Below are positions 1-11,345 of a DNA stretch of 64,000 nucleotides, piece by piece. The notes beneath the pieces were generated by a model. The model saw only the letters and a list, made by a program, of their open reading frames with translations, ran no database searches and was not told where the DNA came from. Source of the DNA: Anthonomus grandis grandis (taxonomy: Eukaryota > Arthropoda > Insecta > Coleoptera > Curculionidae); the NCBI RefSeq assembly GCF_022605725.1, contig NC_065558.1:4960001-5024000 (forward strand), given 5' to 3'. The stretch's first letter is position 1, and every line of letters begins with the position of its first letter. The position numbers and the translations under genes were made by a program.

Positions 1-719
1 TGTCATTAGAAAAAAAATCCAGAAGGGTCAAGTCTGGAAAAAGTGGAGGCCAATTTACGAAGGCATCATTACCTCTAACTATTCACTTATTTAGATAGCG
101 ACTATTCAAATAATTTCTGTTGAAAATCGTTTTTAGGAAATTAACTAAGAAAAAGTTATGGAAATTTTAAACCATTAGAAGTGTAGTATGATGGACCCAG
201 TGAAAGCGTATGCATATTCGAGTTTTATATCCCAAAAAAGCCCTGGATACAAATTAGAAGTGGGAAGTCGTCTTTAGTATATTTGGTTTGTGGTAAAATT
301 GTTTTATGATTTAAGGGTCACACCAAAGGTTCAAATCGTACGCCTCAATTATAAAAATACATAAGGCATTTAGTGTACAGGCTTGGGCAACGATGATCTT
401 GTGTTGCGGTTCAATTATCAATGTTTAACTTACAAAACCAAATAACAAGTAAAAAAGTCACAAGTTAATACGAGTTCGATAACATTACTCCCACTTCCTC
501 TCTTGGAGCATAGAGCTGACCAAGACTTAGGCAAGTGCAAGTCAGTAATCAACAAGTGGTATGTTCATACAACTACATTTTTACAAATTTATTTTTCAGC
601 CTCATTATTCTTATGTCAAGATACTGATGATGCTTTTAATGTTTTTTATAGTAAAATGTAAACATTCAATAACTGTTCTATTCTAAAAGCCAAAGACCAG
701 CACCTATATACCTAGATTT
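1..719. other. AT-rich stretch, nothing recognised
   Basis: I see no sustained reading frame, terminal repeat or RNA structure here. The right end grades into the non-LTR retrotransposon relic that begins near 720, and an older 5' part of that element could extend into this stretch unrecognised. Confidence 0.4.
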
Positions 720-1163
720 CCAAACCGGTTTCTGTCAAGATTTGGTTCATAAAGGAAAATAGCTTTCATCGTTTATGTTTTTAAAAAAAGTACCAGGGAG
801 TCCAGAGTGTAGTGAATATCGGCCTTTAAGAGCTGATATTAAAAATCCAAGCCAAATATGAGTATAACTTGCACAAAGTCTCACCTGAAAACTATCTACT
901 TGCTGATCTAAACAAATTCTGAACTTTCTTTAAATCAGAGTATAAGTGTAGAATTCCCACGGAAATGTCTCTAAAGAACACTAAAATTGATACACCTGTT
1001 GATATTGCAAGTTCCTTTGCTAAATATTTTGCTTCTTTCTTCTGACTTTAAATACATAACAGAATTGGATGTTCTAAATGGTATTAAAAAATTTAGATAC
1101 AAAAAAATCTACAGGTTTAAATAAAGTAGCATCTATACATACCATAATACCACTATATATATA
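720..1163 (+). pseudogene. Non-LTR retrotransposon pol relic, 5' part (Jockey/CR1-like)
   Basis: Translation across frames gives the stretch that lies between endonuclease and reverse transcriptase in Jockey/CR1-type elements. It includes a segment near 960-1030 reading roughly PTEMSLKNTKIDTPVDIA followed by an FAKYFAS-like motif, and then a KKSTGLNK-like motif near 1105. Stops and frameshifts break the frame several times, so it is dead. The relic stops abruptly at the TA-rich insertion point of a mariner element (1164) and resumes at 3115. The clade is inferred from motif style only. Confidence 0.6.
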
Positions 1164-3114
1164 CAGGGTGGCCATTTGAAAACGAAACAGAGCCTATTTT
1201 GGGTCCCTCAGATCATTTGCGAAAAAATCCTCGGATCCGTCAATTTTTGATTCTAGGGGGAAATTTTTTTTTGATAGTTTCGCCCCCCTGAGGCCAAAGC
1301 CCTAGCGGGGGTGACAAGGGCCTCCAAAATTTTAAAAAATGGGGGGTCGAGTGATACTTATTTTGAAGGTATTTTTATATGGATTATAACCCTAAAGTTT
1401 TAAATCGTTACTGTTTGCCTAGTCAATACAGGGGCTAATAAAAGTTACAAAAAAATTTTAAAAAGTATAATTTTAAATAAAGGGCTTAAAGATAAAATCA
1501 ATCAAGTAAATATTCAAAATGTTGGCCTTCGACTTCCATACAATAATACAGGTTTTGTTCAAACCTTTCCCGTACATTTTGCAAAATTTCTGGGGTGATT
1601 TGACGACATTCATCAATTATTCTTTGTCGCAAATGGTCTAGCGATGTTGGCTGACTAGCATAAATTTTAGATTTTAAATGGCCCCATAGGAAAAATTTAA
1701 CGGGCTTAAGTCCGGGGAACGAGGAGGCCATTCAATAGCTCCTCTTCTTCCAATCCATTGTCCTGGAAACGTTTGGTCCAAATATTGACGACCCTTGCAG
1801 CATAGTGGGGTGGCGCACCATCTTGCTGAAATACTAGACGATCTTCCAAGTACTCGTTGTTATTTTCTAGTATCTCCACTAATGCTGGACAAATTGTATT
1901 TTCTAATAACTACAGGTACATCTCTCTTGTTAAAAGGTAAAAAAAGGGGCCTATGATATGTTTACCAAAAATGCCAGCCCAAACATTTAATTTTTCAGGA
2001 TGTTGTGTATGCACCTCATGAAATATTCTTGGATTTGAATTAGCCCAATAGCGACAGTTGTGACGATTTACAGTACCGTTTAGGAAAAAGGAGCATCCGT
2101 CAGAAAAACATACATTAAATAGAAAGTGTAGATCATTGGCGGCTTGTTCAGATATAGTTTCACAAAATTGTACTCGCCTATCAAAATCGTCTTCGTTTAG
2201 TTCTTGTACGAGATTCATTTTGTACAGTTAAAACTTGTTTTTTTTAATATCTTCTGAACGCGGCTTCTCTTAATACCAGACACGGTTGATAACTTTCTTG
2301 TGCTCAGTGTTAGGATCTTGCACAATATGGCCTAAAATAGCTACTTCTGAAGCTTCATTGACCACTGGATTATCCATTTCGCGCTTTTTATTAGCCACAG
2401 ACCCAGTTTCCCTAAATTTTTGAACCAATTCCAAAATGTACTTGCGATCGAGCTGTCGATTAGGGTGTTGTAGTGTGTTAAAGAGCTGGGCAGTTCTATT
2501 AGCATTTTCATTGCTCGCAAAGAAAAGAGAAATTATTTCAACTCTTTCAGCAAGTGAATAAACCATTATCACACTCAATGTTGTAACTAACTAACTTTAA
2601 AGAGCTATTTGTTTGACACACTATGATCTGACAGCAGTAATTGATAACCACTATTAAACTTCAAAATGTTGCTATAATAACAGTCTCAACAATAACCAAG
2701 AGTTCCCTTGCAGAATTGGCATAGATACCTACGGGTATTAAAAAAAAAACAACAGAAAGTACGGTTCACAATGTAGGAGAACAAATTTTTTTGTATTTAT
2801 TTAACTGCTAAATTTACAAGCATTTTTTTTCATAAAAAAATTTGGCATGTTTTTGTAACTTTTATTAGCCCTTGTATCGACCAGGCAAATAGTAACGATT
2901 TAAAATTTTAGGGTTATAATCCACATAAAAATACCTTCAAAATAAGGTATCACTCGACCCCCCGTTTCATTTAAAATTTTGGGGGCCCTTAAGGGCGAAA
3001 CTAGCAAAAAAATGGTTCCCTCTTGAATAAAAAATTGACGGGTCCGAGGATTCTTTCGCAAATGTTCTGAGGGACCCAAAATAGGCTCTGTTTAGTTTTC
3101 AAATGGCCACCCTG
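1164..3114 (-). mobile_element. Mariner-type DNA transposon with about 300-bp terminal inverted repeats
   Basis: The element starts with CAGGGTGGCCATTTGAAAAC and ends with its reverse complement. The two ends stay similar inward for roughly 290-300 bp (about 1164-1460 against 2830-3114), far longer than the 20-40 bp usual for mariner elements. It is flanked by TA on the left and CA on the right, which fits a decayed TA target duplication. The interior holds a broken transposase on the minus strand. It sits inside a non-LTR pol relic, whose reading continues on both sides. Internal lesions make it non-autonomous. Confidence 0.85.
1498..2578 (-). pseudogene. Mariner (DD41D, rosa-like) transposase pseudogene
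   Basis: Three pieces on the minus strand make up a decayed transposase. 2270-2578 is the N-terminal helix-turn-helix region; the second DNA-binding half is mostly missing at the 2220-2280 junction. 1910-2218 carries the first catalytic Asp in FSDGCSFF. About 1741-1850 carries the second in QQDGAPPHYA, and the C-terminus with FFLWGHLKSK lies at 1498-1731. Counting along the frames, 41 residues separate the second and third acidic positions, as in the rosa/DD41D mariners. The third position reads Asn instead of Asp, next to a frameshift. The deletion, two frameshifts and lost residue make it inactive. Confidence 0.8.
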
Positions 3115-4435
3115 CATAAAGGACTGGCAGTATTATTGACTAAACCACCTGTGGCATTTCTATTTAATGTGTCAATTAAACAACAAGCTTTTCCAGATTT
3201 TTATTATTTCTCCCATATAAAAAAATTATATTTTAAACTATAGGCCAATCAGTCTTTTAAATAGTATTGCTAAGATGATTTTTAAAAGCGTTCTTTATAA
3301 TGATATATATATAATCATGTCAAATTAGCAAACTTTAGCACGGTTTTGTGAGAGATAAATCAAGAGTAACAAAAAGTGAGCATTTGGACCTCTTGTATAC
3401 TGATTTCGAAAAGACATTTGATAAGGTCAATCACTGTTCTTTTAAATAAACTGGTGCACTTTGATTTTTCAAAAAAAGATAATAATTTATTGAAATCTCA
3501 TTTATCAGACAGAAAGAATAAAATGAAAGTAGGCAACTGGGGTAACAAAGGGAGTTACCAGACTGTATTGAATTTTGTAAGAGCTTAATATATGCTCGCG
3601 GTTTTAAAGTTTTTAAAATAATTTCGAAGATGATCCGAGGTCAGTTGTTCAATATTTCGAAGATGAGTTAAAAAGTATGCAGTAGTATCATATACCCGAA
3701 AACTTGATACTTTTATTGATGATTATTATATTGATTGTGATCGAGTTGAGGGAGGGAGTGTTATTAAGGATCTTGGAGTCATGTTAATATTAAATAACTA
3801 ATGTAAAATAACTTACATAGCACTAACTTCAGAATAAGCACAATTATTAAACCCTATAATGCCCTGGTGAGACCACATATAGAATATGCTTGGAACATCT
3901 GGTCTCCTATTGCATGTTCAAATTTAGAAATAATTAAGAAGGTTCAAAAACTATTTTTAAGATTTCTTTTTGTGAGAAAAGATAAGGAATATCCATATGT
4001 GGTCTCATACAAGGTAATCTTAAATTCATTTTAATTGCAGACTCCTGCCACTAGAACGGACAGTCAGGCATTATTAATAATATTAGGTACATAAATTGCG
4101 ATTTAATTGAGTTCATTTACTAAAGTACCTAAGCGTAGGTTAAGGATAACCAAGTGAAATTTATTTTTTACGAATCCTTGTTTGAACATTTCACTCGTGA
4201 ACAATATGATAACCATTTCTAATGGAGGTTTTAATAGACTCTGGCCCATGTAAATATGTTTAATATAAGGGACAGTAAACTTAAGAAATTGCTTTTTCAT
4301 CAGTACTAGTTTTAAGGGGGTAACTAACTAAAAAACATACATATAGTATTAGGTATGTGTTAGTTTAGCTCTTCTTTATTCATGTTATGTATTTACTATT
4401 AGTTTATAGTGTATTTCTAAATAAAATAAAAAATC
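3115..4435 (+). pseudogene. Non-LTR retrotransposon pol relic, 3' part
   Basis: This continues the relic at 720-1163 beyond the inserted mariner. Motifs in order are YRPISLLNSIAKM (near 3240), a degraded LYTDFEKTFDKVNH palm motif (near 3390-3430), the thumb-type segment RPHIEYAWNIWSP with a following VQK..LRF (near 3870-3970), and a weak C-terminal segment to about 4310. The relic then grades into an AT-rich 3' region with AATAAAATAAA-like words near 4420, which is typical of Jockey/CR1 3' ends. Many stops and frameshifts are present. The identification rests on family knowledge of RT motif order. Confidence 0.65.
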
Positions 4436-4639
4436 AGTGAAGCATTTTCATTCTCTCTTTACCATAACCCTTTTCCTTTAAATGTTCCTTACATACATAC
4501 ATGGTTGTTTCAGCGGATCAAAAAAGAAATTTACCAAACGTGTATATTAATACTTCTTTTTCCCATCAAATAAATTATAAAAATCTCCATCTGCTAGGTA
4601 TCATCTCTAAATTGACAAAACTAAAAAAAAAAAGACTTA

Positions 4640-5860
4640 TACCCCAAATTACACGCGTCAGTTGTCAATCCCACCGGATCAACCCCCTAATTTCGGAGCG
4701 ACCAACGGGGTTGTCCGGCCCTAAAAACGGCCTTTAGTGTGAACCTGCGACCCTTGTTTCTTATCCATTTAATTATAAAAAAATAAACGTCCTTTCAGCT
4801 GCCCTGGCCCTTAAGTGTGAAATAATGACGGGTTTCAGTTTCTTCGATTGGGTTGCGTATAACGACCCTTTTTGCACTCGGATCGACAGCCAGATTACAT
4901 AACGAGGTGGTGGTTTTTGACACCGGGGCTCTTTAATTACGGTCGGAATTTGATGTCTATCGGTTTAAATGAGTTTCGGGGGCTAATTTATACTCGTTTA
5001 AAAGCATTTGGCAAGGGTAGGTTTTACACAAAAGCATTTACTTCCTAAACAAGTTTATTTTTATTTCCAATGAAACATCCGCATTATATTAAGTTAATCC
5101 GCCACTGATTAAACACTCACCCTCTTCCTATTTTCTGATTATACAGGGTCCCTTGCATACAAGGGATTCTGGGGGCTGATATGAAGCGTATGCATATGTT
5201 TACGCCATCCCATTTAAGTGGGAACGGTACAGGGGTACACGTCATTTTTAACAGTTCATGGTTTCTTAGCCATTATACGCATCAGACAATAGAGATCAGA
5301 TTAGCACATAAACTTTTCGCGCACCATTAATGCAATGATCTTCTCGATCAGATCTACATCTACCACCAAAGAACGTATCTATCTATTTTAAATATCAAAC
5401 TGCATAGAAAATGTTTTATTCTCCCATATAAAATTATGTCTCATGCCCATTTAAGTTATGCATAAAAAAATGTTTACATCACGAGAGATATTGCAGATTA
5501 CACAGTTCTTTTTCAGAAACGGTTCACGGTAGGGAACCCGTTTGACGTAAATAGAGGGCAGGTAGAGCGAGAGAAGGTTCACCTGTAAAACGGGCCGAAT
5601 AAATCGCCTCTAACCACAGAAGGAGCATTAAAAAGGTGTTAGATGCCCCACGATAATGATACGTTTTCGGCTTTTATTCGCCGACACCGCCGAACCGCCG
5701 AAATGTTTCATAAATATTTGGTTGCTTAAACAACGGCGAGATCGCCCCGAGGGATCTGAACAACTGAAGGTTTTGGAATTGGCCACTGACGATTGGAGAA
5801 GAATATATCTAGAAGATCTAGAAGAGGTGAGACTTGAGAAGGAAAATGTACATTAATAAA
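4640..5860. promoter_or_regulatory. GC-richer island, candidate conserved noncoding DNA
   Basis: Base composition rises sharply above the flanks, with patches at about 4650-5010, 5150-5330 and 5520-5800. No frame is sustained across it. The only open frame at the right end (5656-5856, 66 codons) has no recognisable domain. Homeodomain-type TAAT and TTTATTC words occur near 5655-5690. A regulatory role is inferred from composition alone; an unrecognised exon is the alternative. Confidence 0.25.
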
Positions 5861-6067
5861 TAATTATTTTTATGAAATTAACTAACACTATTAAAATATT
5901 TTTGTAAAAGGTAAAAACTGCAGCATCACAGAAAAGCAACGAAATTTGGCGTAAGGTGAAAATGCAAGCATTGTTGAATAAACCATATCTTCAGTAGGTA
6001 ATTCTTCCTTGAGATAAGGTTTTTCTGGTAGAGGCGGATAAGTGAAGCTTGATTAGCATTATTTAAC

Positions 6068-6224
6068 TTGAAAAATTCATGCATTATCCCAAAGATGCTG
6101 GTCATACACTTTTATAAAAGGAAAAAACATAATAGAAAAATTTTGTGATGCTGTAGATTTTGTGTTTTTACCTTTTATAAAAGTGTATGACCAGCATCTT
6201 TGAGATAATGGATGAATTTTTCGA
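6068..6224. repeat. Inverted repeat with about 54-bp arms (hairpin)
   Basis: The left arm (6068-6121) and right arm (6171-6224) are near-perfect reverse complements around a 49-bp loop. The best-conserved part contains AAGATGCTGGTCATACAC and its complement. The loop shares an AGCATCACA-type word with 5918-5935 in inverted orientation. It has the form of a small foldback element; I see no target duplication. Confidence 0.75.
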
Positions 6225-6634
6225 GTTACTATTAAAATATGACTATGGACTTTTTCTTAAGGGAATTTTCTCTTTTCTGTCCCCTGGAAATTTCAAAGAG
6301 GACTAAGGAAAGTCTATTCCAAAAACAGTTTGTTCCGGTTTCAGCAGTTTTGTACTAAATGTAGCCCCAAACTTAATGGACAATCAAGAGAAGATGTTAC
6401 ATACCTCTCTGCTTTAAATCTTTTTTCTCAAAATCAGTAACACCACACAATAATAATATATAAATTAGACTAAGTTTATTAAGCATAAAATACAATTCAA
6501 ATTAAATATAAGTACAAAGTTCACTAAAAATTCACAATAATTGTAAAAAACGTCTAAAAGTTTACTGTCGAATAACCAAAAGGCATTTTATTTCTTGTAA
6601 GACCCTCATTCACTTCAACATAAGTCTCTGTGAA
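6225..6634. other. Unassigned AT-rich stretch with one shared word
   Basis: No gene is seen. The segment near 6270-6305 (GAAATTTCAAAGAGGACT) resembles 9300-9330, so both may derive from the same unrecognised repeat. Confidence 0.3.
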
Positions 6635-7427
6635 CAGGGTGGCTCATCGAAAACGGTCCAGCAAGGTTTGGAGCCCTTTTTTAACAATTTTAAAAAATGC
6701 TCGGATCCATTGATTTTTGATTTTCGGGGGGTTAATTTTTTTAAATACTTTCAACCCCTTGGCGGGGGTTGCAACCACCCTCAAAATCCTAAATGGGAGT
6801 CAAGTGATTTTAAAGGTATTTTTATTCTAGTTACAACTGCCAAGTTTGAAATTGCTTTGAATTTGAAAGTTTGAAAACTTGAGTTTTCGCAGTTTGACAG
6901 CTTGTCAAAGATTTTGAAACAATACCACTGTTTAATACTTTTAGCGCTAGTTTTTAAGGGTTTTTGATTTACAAAACAAAAACGCTCGCCCCCCTCGATT
7001 TTTGATTTAATAAAAATGATTTTTTGTCTAAATTTTAACCCCACAACTACAACCAATTAGAGGGGTAGTACTTACGCATTATCTTATTAAATATTGAAAA
7101 TGTCCGTCGTTTATCTCCATACCAGAGTACAGTAACTGTTCAAAGTGTTTCCAGACATTGTGAAGAATATTGGGTAGTATTTGTTGGCATTTATGAATGA
7201 TGCGGTTCCGTAAATCTTCTAAAGATTCAGGTTGGGTGGCATACATTTTTATGGATCTCAGTTTTAGATGTCCCCACAAAAAGAAATCAAGAGGAAATAA
7301 ATCGGGTGATCTCGCGGGCCATTTGATTGTCCCCTTAAAATAAAAAATCGACGGGTCCTAGCATTTATTTAATTTTTTTAAAAAAGAGCCTCAAACCTTG
7401 CTGGGCTGTCTTTAATGGGCCACGCTG
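6635..7427 (-). mobile_element. Internally deleted mariner-type element
   Basis: The ends are CAGGGTGGCTCATCGAAAAC (6635) and, inverted, CAGCGTGGCCCATTAAAGAC (from 7427). Similarity continues inward for about 95 bp, including an AGCAAGGTTTG word in both. TA follows the right end. At 793 bp it is far shorter than an intact mariner and keeps only the transposase C-terminus. It belongs to the same broad group as the element at 1164-3114, though the end sequences differ. Confidence 0.8.
7079..7335 (-). pseudogene. Mariner transposase C-terminal fragment
   Basis: The minus strand reads WPARSPDLFPLDFFLW and then the FLWGHLK region and C-terminal helices, closely matching the C-terminus of the copy at 1498-1731. 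The third catalytic Asp (in PLDFFLW) is intact here, but everything upstream is lost at a junction near 7335 where the terminal repeat begins. The upstream two-thirds of the gene is absent, so it cannot encode a transposase. Confidence 0.8.
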
Positions 7428-7739
7428 TATATAATTTAGTATTTACTTTTTTCTCGATTCACAAAATTTCTCAATTCTTCATGCGAATATACCTTTATTT
7501 ACCACTGTGACACTTTCTTCTTAAAACTAGCAAACCTTTTACAACATTTAGTATCATTTGGAATTTTAGTATATTATACCTGGGTAATATATATAATATA
7601 TATTACCCGCATATTTTTTTACATTTTGAAACTATTACTTCAAATTATAGTTTATTTTGCTAAAAACAAAACGTTCTTCAGGTTACCTAAAAAAACTTAA
7701 AACCGATGCACAAAAAATACTTATGTTAAATATGACGTT

Positions 7740-8010
7740 AAGTACCCATTTTTGAATTTTTTCTAGACATGTGAGTTTAGCACCATAGATCAAATATGTC
7801 TGCACTAGCGAAAAATATAAAATTCTTAATCGATTCGTTGACAAGAAGTCTTAAATATTTAAATTTTGGCTTGATACATCTAACCTTTTGAACAATATAT
7901 TTTATGTGATGGTCCCAACAGAGTATAATAATTCCTAAGTACTTTATAGTTTTTGTAGCAGGTATTACTTGATTATCCACTAATATGTTTTGACAATTTA
8001 AACCAAATAG
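7740..8010 (-). pseudogene. Non-LTR reverse transcriptase fragment (thumb region)
   Basis: The minus-strand frame (67 codons at 7777-7980) reads IPATKTIKYLGIIILCWDHH and then IKYIVQKVR. This corresponds to the KYLGV-type motif and the start of the thumb in non-LTR RTs. The piece ends in a stop near 7777. It is not continuous with the RT relic on the plus strand just to the right. Confidence 0.55.
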
Positions 8011-8039
8011 AAGTAATCCCAGAACAGTCCCCTAGCTGA

Positions 8040-8760
8040 TCCAGCTTCACTCATTACTCCACCGATCTCGTATTCTGTTATTTAAGTAGTGTGCAGATCT
8101 ATTGAAACTGCGACCTATGACTCGAAGAAATTTTGGGGATGGAAAGACTTCTATGGGAATATTCTTAGACCTGTCCAAAGCATTCGACAGCATAAATCCT
8201 GCGCTTCTTCTATAAAATTTGGAGAGGTATGAGATCCTTTAAGGTGGCCCAGATCTTACATATCAAAAAAGCGACAAAAAGTGATTACTATAAACAAAGG
8301 GAACGATTTTTATTCTGATGGGGAGTAAGGGAAGTGTACTTAGTCTCATTTTATTTGTTCAAAATTTAGACAATAAAATACTTAATGACTGATAAACTCC
8401 GCTGATTATTCAAATCTTCTTGTGGTGACTTTAACAATTTCAGAGCTCCTCCGTGTCTCTTCTAATGTTGTATGCTTTTCAGCTAAACAAAAAAAAAAAA
8501 ATAATTCCAGAGTATTCCAGAAAAAGAGTATTCCAGAAAAAGTATTGTTAACTAATTAAACTGTAAATAGCACCAGCTTCTTGGGGTTCATGTCGATCAG
8601 AATCTTGATTGGACGGAGCATTTGGTGGCTTTATGCAGAAAGATCAACATTGCCTATTATTCCTTAAGAGTTATGGCAGGATATTTAAATTTAGAACATC
8701 TTAAAGTTGTCTATTTTGCTAATGTTTAGTAAGGTCATTAAGAGTCACTCACGCATATTT
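8040..8760 (+). pseudogene. Non-LTR reverse transcriptase relic (Jockey/CR1-like)
   Basis: The plus strand contains a clear palm motif, GIFLDLSKAFDSINPALLL, near 8155-8215. Further on, near 8575-8740, is a segment of FLG-vhv-D-LdWteHL type with a following YY-SLrvmagYL and VYFAN. The order (palm, then thumb) fits one element on the plus strand. The catalytic ADD region between them is too damaged to read, and stops and shifts are frequent. Confidence 0.6.
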
Positions 8761-10369
8761 AGACAATTGGGTTTAGTTACATCGACTGGTCTGTATATGT
8801 GTGGGTGCTTAGTATTTTTTGTTCCGAAACAGGGAAAAGTTGCAGTAATTTAAGCTATTTCGCAATGTTTTAACAAGATAACAATGCCCTAATTTTTTCA
8901 TTCAATAGCTATAGAAAGAGGGTCCAATAATTCTTATTTTAAATTCTTATTTAATAATTATTTATATTTAATATCAGGGCGGTTAATTGGATTAGAACCA
9001 TACATAGTTCGAGAGATTTTGGACTTCATATTTAAATTTATTTTAGTGCCGAATTCTTTGTCCTCAATAGATTTTAGGTGTGTTTTAATTTTAGAGTTTT
9101 TCTTTTTTAAATTGCAAAGTGTGGTTTTGTAGAAAATAATAAATATATTTTTCAATAAGCGTCATTTATTGCTCAATTGTGATTTTTTTCTATGTAAAAT
9201 ATGTACACAATTTTATTAATAAATGATTTTGTGACTTTAAAAGAAGAACTGCATCAACTGCCTGAAATTAGTCAATAATATTTTGTTCGCACTTTTTTCT
9301 TTTCGGTCCTCTTGAAATTTCAAAGAGTCGCACAGATTTTCTTGTGATAGACTCAATTGTTATGTTTCTGGTCAGGAATCTCTTACGATTAGTCAATCAG
9401 ATATCACAATAATATGGGTTTCATCATCAGGGATGGTACTGGTTATCAATGTTCTACCATTCAGATGTAACCATAAGTTGAGTCAGCATTTTTCAAGCTT
9501 CGACTAAGGAGTTTCTAAGTTTCCATTTTTTCTAAAAGCTCTTTAGAGGCCATAGAAGTTATAAGCGAAAAATAATTACACGAATGCATGTTGCTTTTTG
9601 AAAGAACTGATAACCATAGGATTTCTAATATATGAAAAATAGAGCTTCTCTTTAAAATGTACAAATTACTGTTAAGTTTGTCTGCCAGTTTGAGATTCAA
9701 ATGACGTTGCTTTATCTGACGCTGGCTGCAAAGCATTTTTCATGGAGTTAAATTAATTTCTTATAATTTCCAGACTTTTGACAAAATTTTCACTCTAAAC
9801 CCAATAACTAAGTTATCTGGAGTTTCTTCTAAGTAATAAAAATATTTTTTTTTTGTTTTCCAGGCATTCTATTTTATTTTAAAGACTGGATCCTAATATT
9901 TTTAAGGCCTATCAATTTTTTGTATTTCAGATATTTGTAATATCGTTAAGATGATATTAATAATACAAATAATAATAATAATAGTAAATTATCTTTTATT
10001 CAGCATTTCATTGCTCTAACTTTTACAAATGCATAAATTCTTAATATAAAAAAATAAAATAATTAAAATATGGCCTAATAACAAATATATACCAGAGAAA
10101 AAGATAGACAACAATGCCTCTATATTGTTAATTGAGCAGCCCTTGTATAGGAAATCCATGTATAATCTAACAGCAATATCTGAGTCTTTAGAGCTTGCAG
10201 TTTTAAACTTGTAGTGAGGTAAAGAAAAACGATGAAGATTGTGATGTGATTTTTCAGTTTCTTATTTAGATATTAAGTTCACATTGAAAATAATTTATTA
10301 TTTACTACTTTAAAAAAATTCTAATAGTAACGTAATTAAAAAAAAACTCAGTTCTCAGGATCAAGTAAT
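8761..10369. other. AT-rich stretch, nothing recognised
   Basis: Short minus-strand frames at 8958-9155 and 9515-9736 show no family I know. A single CAACTGCCTGAA word occurs at 9254, an isolated member of the family described for 49420-51060. Simple AAT repeats lie near 9960-9990. Confidence 0.35.
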
Positions 10370-10900
10370 CCATGCGGGTATATACGCTCGGGTTTCGTCC
10401 TAATATAACTTTTCCGTGTGAGGACTCTAGGCTTGCGACAAACCGCACGATTGTAAAATTTCCTATAAACTTATATTTACGATTTTCAAAGTTCTTAAGT
10501 TAAAAACAGTAAGCATATCATAAACACAACCTAATTAAACGATCCCCATAAATAACACGTTTTATATGAAACTTGCTTCAACATCTATAGTGCACCTATC
10601 TATAGCTACCGCATGCAAACGATGCCTGATTATAGCATGTAGTATATAGACTTTTTCGCCTTTTTTTTTCTAAATAGACTTATTTCCACATTATTTCTCG
10701 GTTAAACTCCAGTTAGTCACACGATAAATTGGTCCGTGAACCGCACATTAGTCGACAATAACCGGACATTACCGACCATTTGTTAACCGAGTGCAATGCG
10801 GCTAAATATGCACAAAACATCTATCGAGACAGACTGCATAATCGCCCGGTAATTTCACAGGAGCTCAGAAGTTTATTGTTTATGGCATATGGTTTTTAGA
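10370..10900. promoter_or_regulatory. GC-richer island, candidate conserved noncoding DNA
   Basis: Two patches (about 10370-10470 and 10690-10870) stand out in composition and lack open frames. Each contains AACCGCA, a RUNX-type word (10441-10447 and 10739-10745). The role is inferred from composition and isolated words only. Confidence 0.25.
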
Positions 10901-11043
10901 CGGGAAACCGTTTTTCCAGACTATTTTTCTTTTTTTTCCAATTTAAAAGTACACGAAAGAACTTTTAGTTAACTCAATCAGAAGTTACAAGTGTTAATTG
11001 CTCTAAGCATTAGAGCAAAGAGCTCAAGTCGCTATAACTCTTT

Positions 11044-11345
11044 GGTCTTTATTTTACTACAGAATAGTGGCATCATCGGCGAACCGAACCATGTCAGTGC
11101 ATTAGTAAAGAGCCTAGGTCAATGATATTTAAGAGTATATAAATAGGATCTAACACAGATCCTTTAAGATAAGCAATTTCTGAAAAAGAAACGCCTTCTA
11201 GGAGCCAAAACACCCCTATAAATCCGTAACAATGTACTTCATGATACACGCAATCAGAAGCTTTTGATAGATCACAGAAGAGCACTGCTACTCTCCTAGA
11301 TCCTGAAAATGGTACCCTGAGTATGTTTGGATAACTGAGATCCAT
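11044..11345 (-). pseudogene. Non-LTR reverse transcriptase fragment (palm)
   Basis: The minus strand reads VAVLFCDLSKASDCVYHE, a LDLSKAFD-type palm motif. After a deletion come KGSVLDPIYILLNIIDLGSL (the PQGSVLGP motif) and FADDATIL (the catalytic ADD) near 11045-11075. The last motif lies beyond a stop or shift from the main 83-codon frame. The three motifs in the right order make the assignment firm; the clade is not determined. Confidence 0.7.

Noticed and set aside
5656..5856. 66-codon Glu/Leu-rich frame as a small gene
   Set aside because: There is no recognisable family and no start or splice signals. It might be an exon end but cannot be supported.
8958..9155. Lys-rich minus-strand frame as a Penelope-like N-terminus
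   Set aside because: I considered it because of the ribozyme-like foldbacks, but no Penelope RT or GIY-YIG motif is nearby and the composition is simply AT-rich.
9420..9450. Third hammerhead from a CTGATGATGAAACC word on the minus strand
   Set aside because: There is no room for stem II between the two core words.
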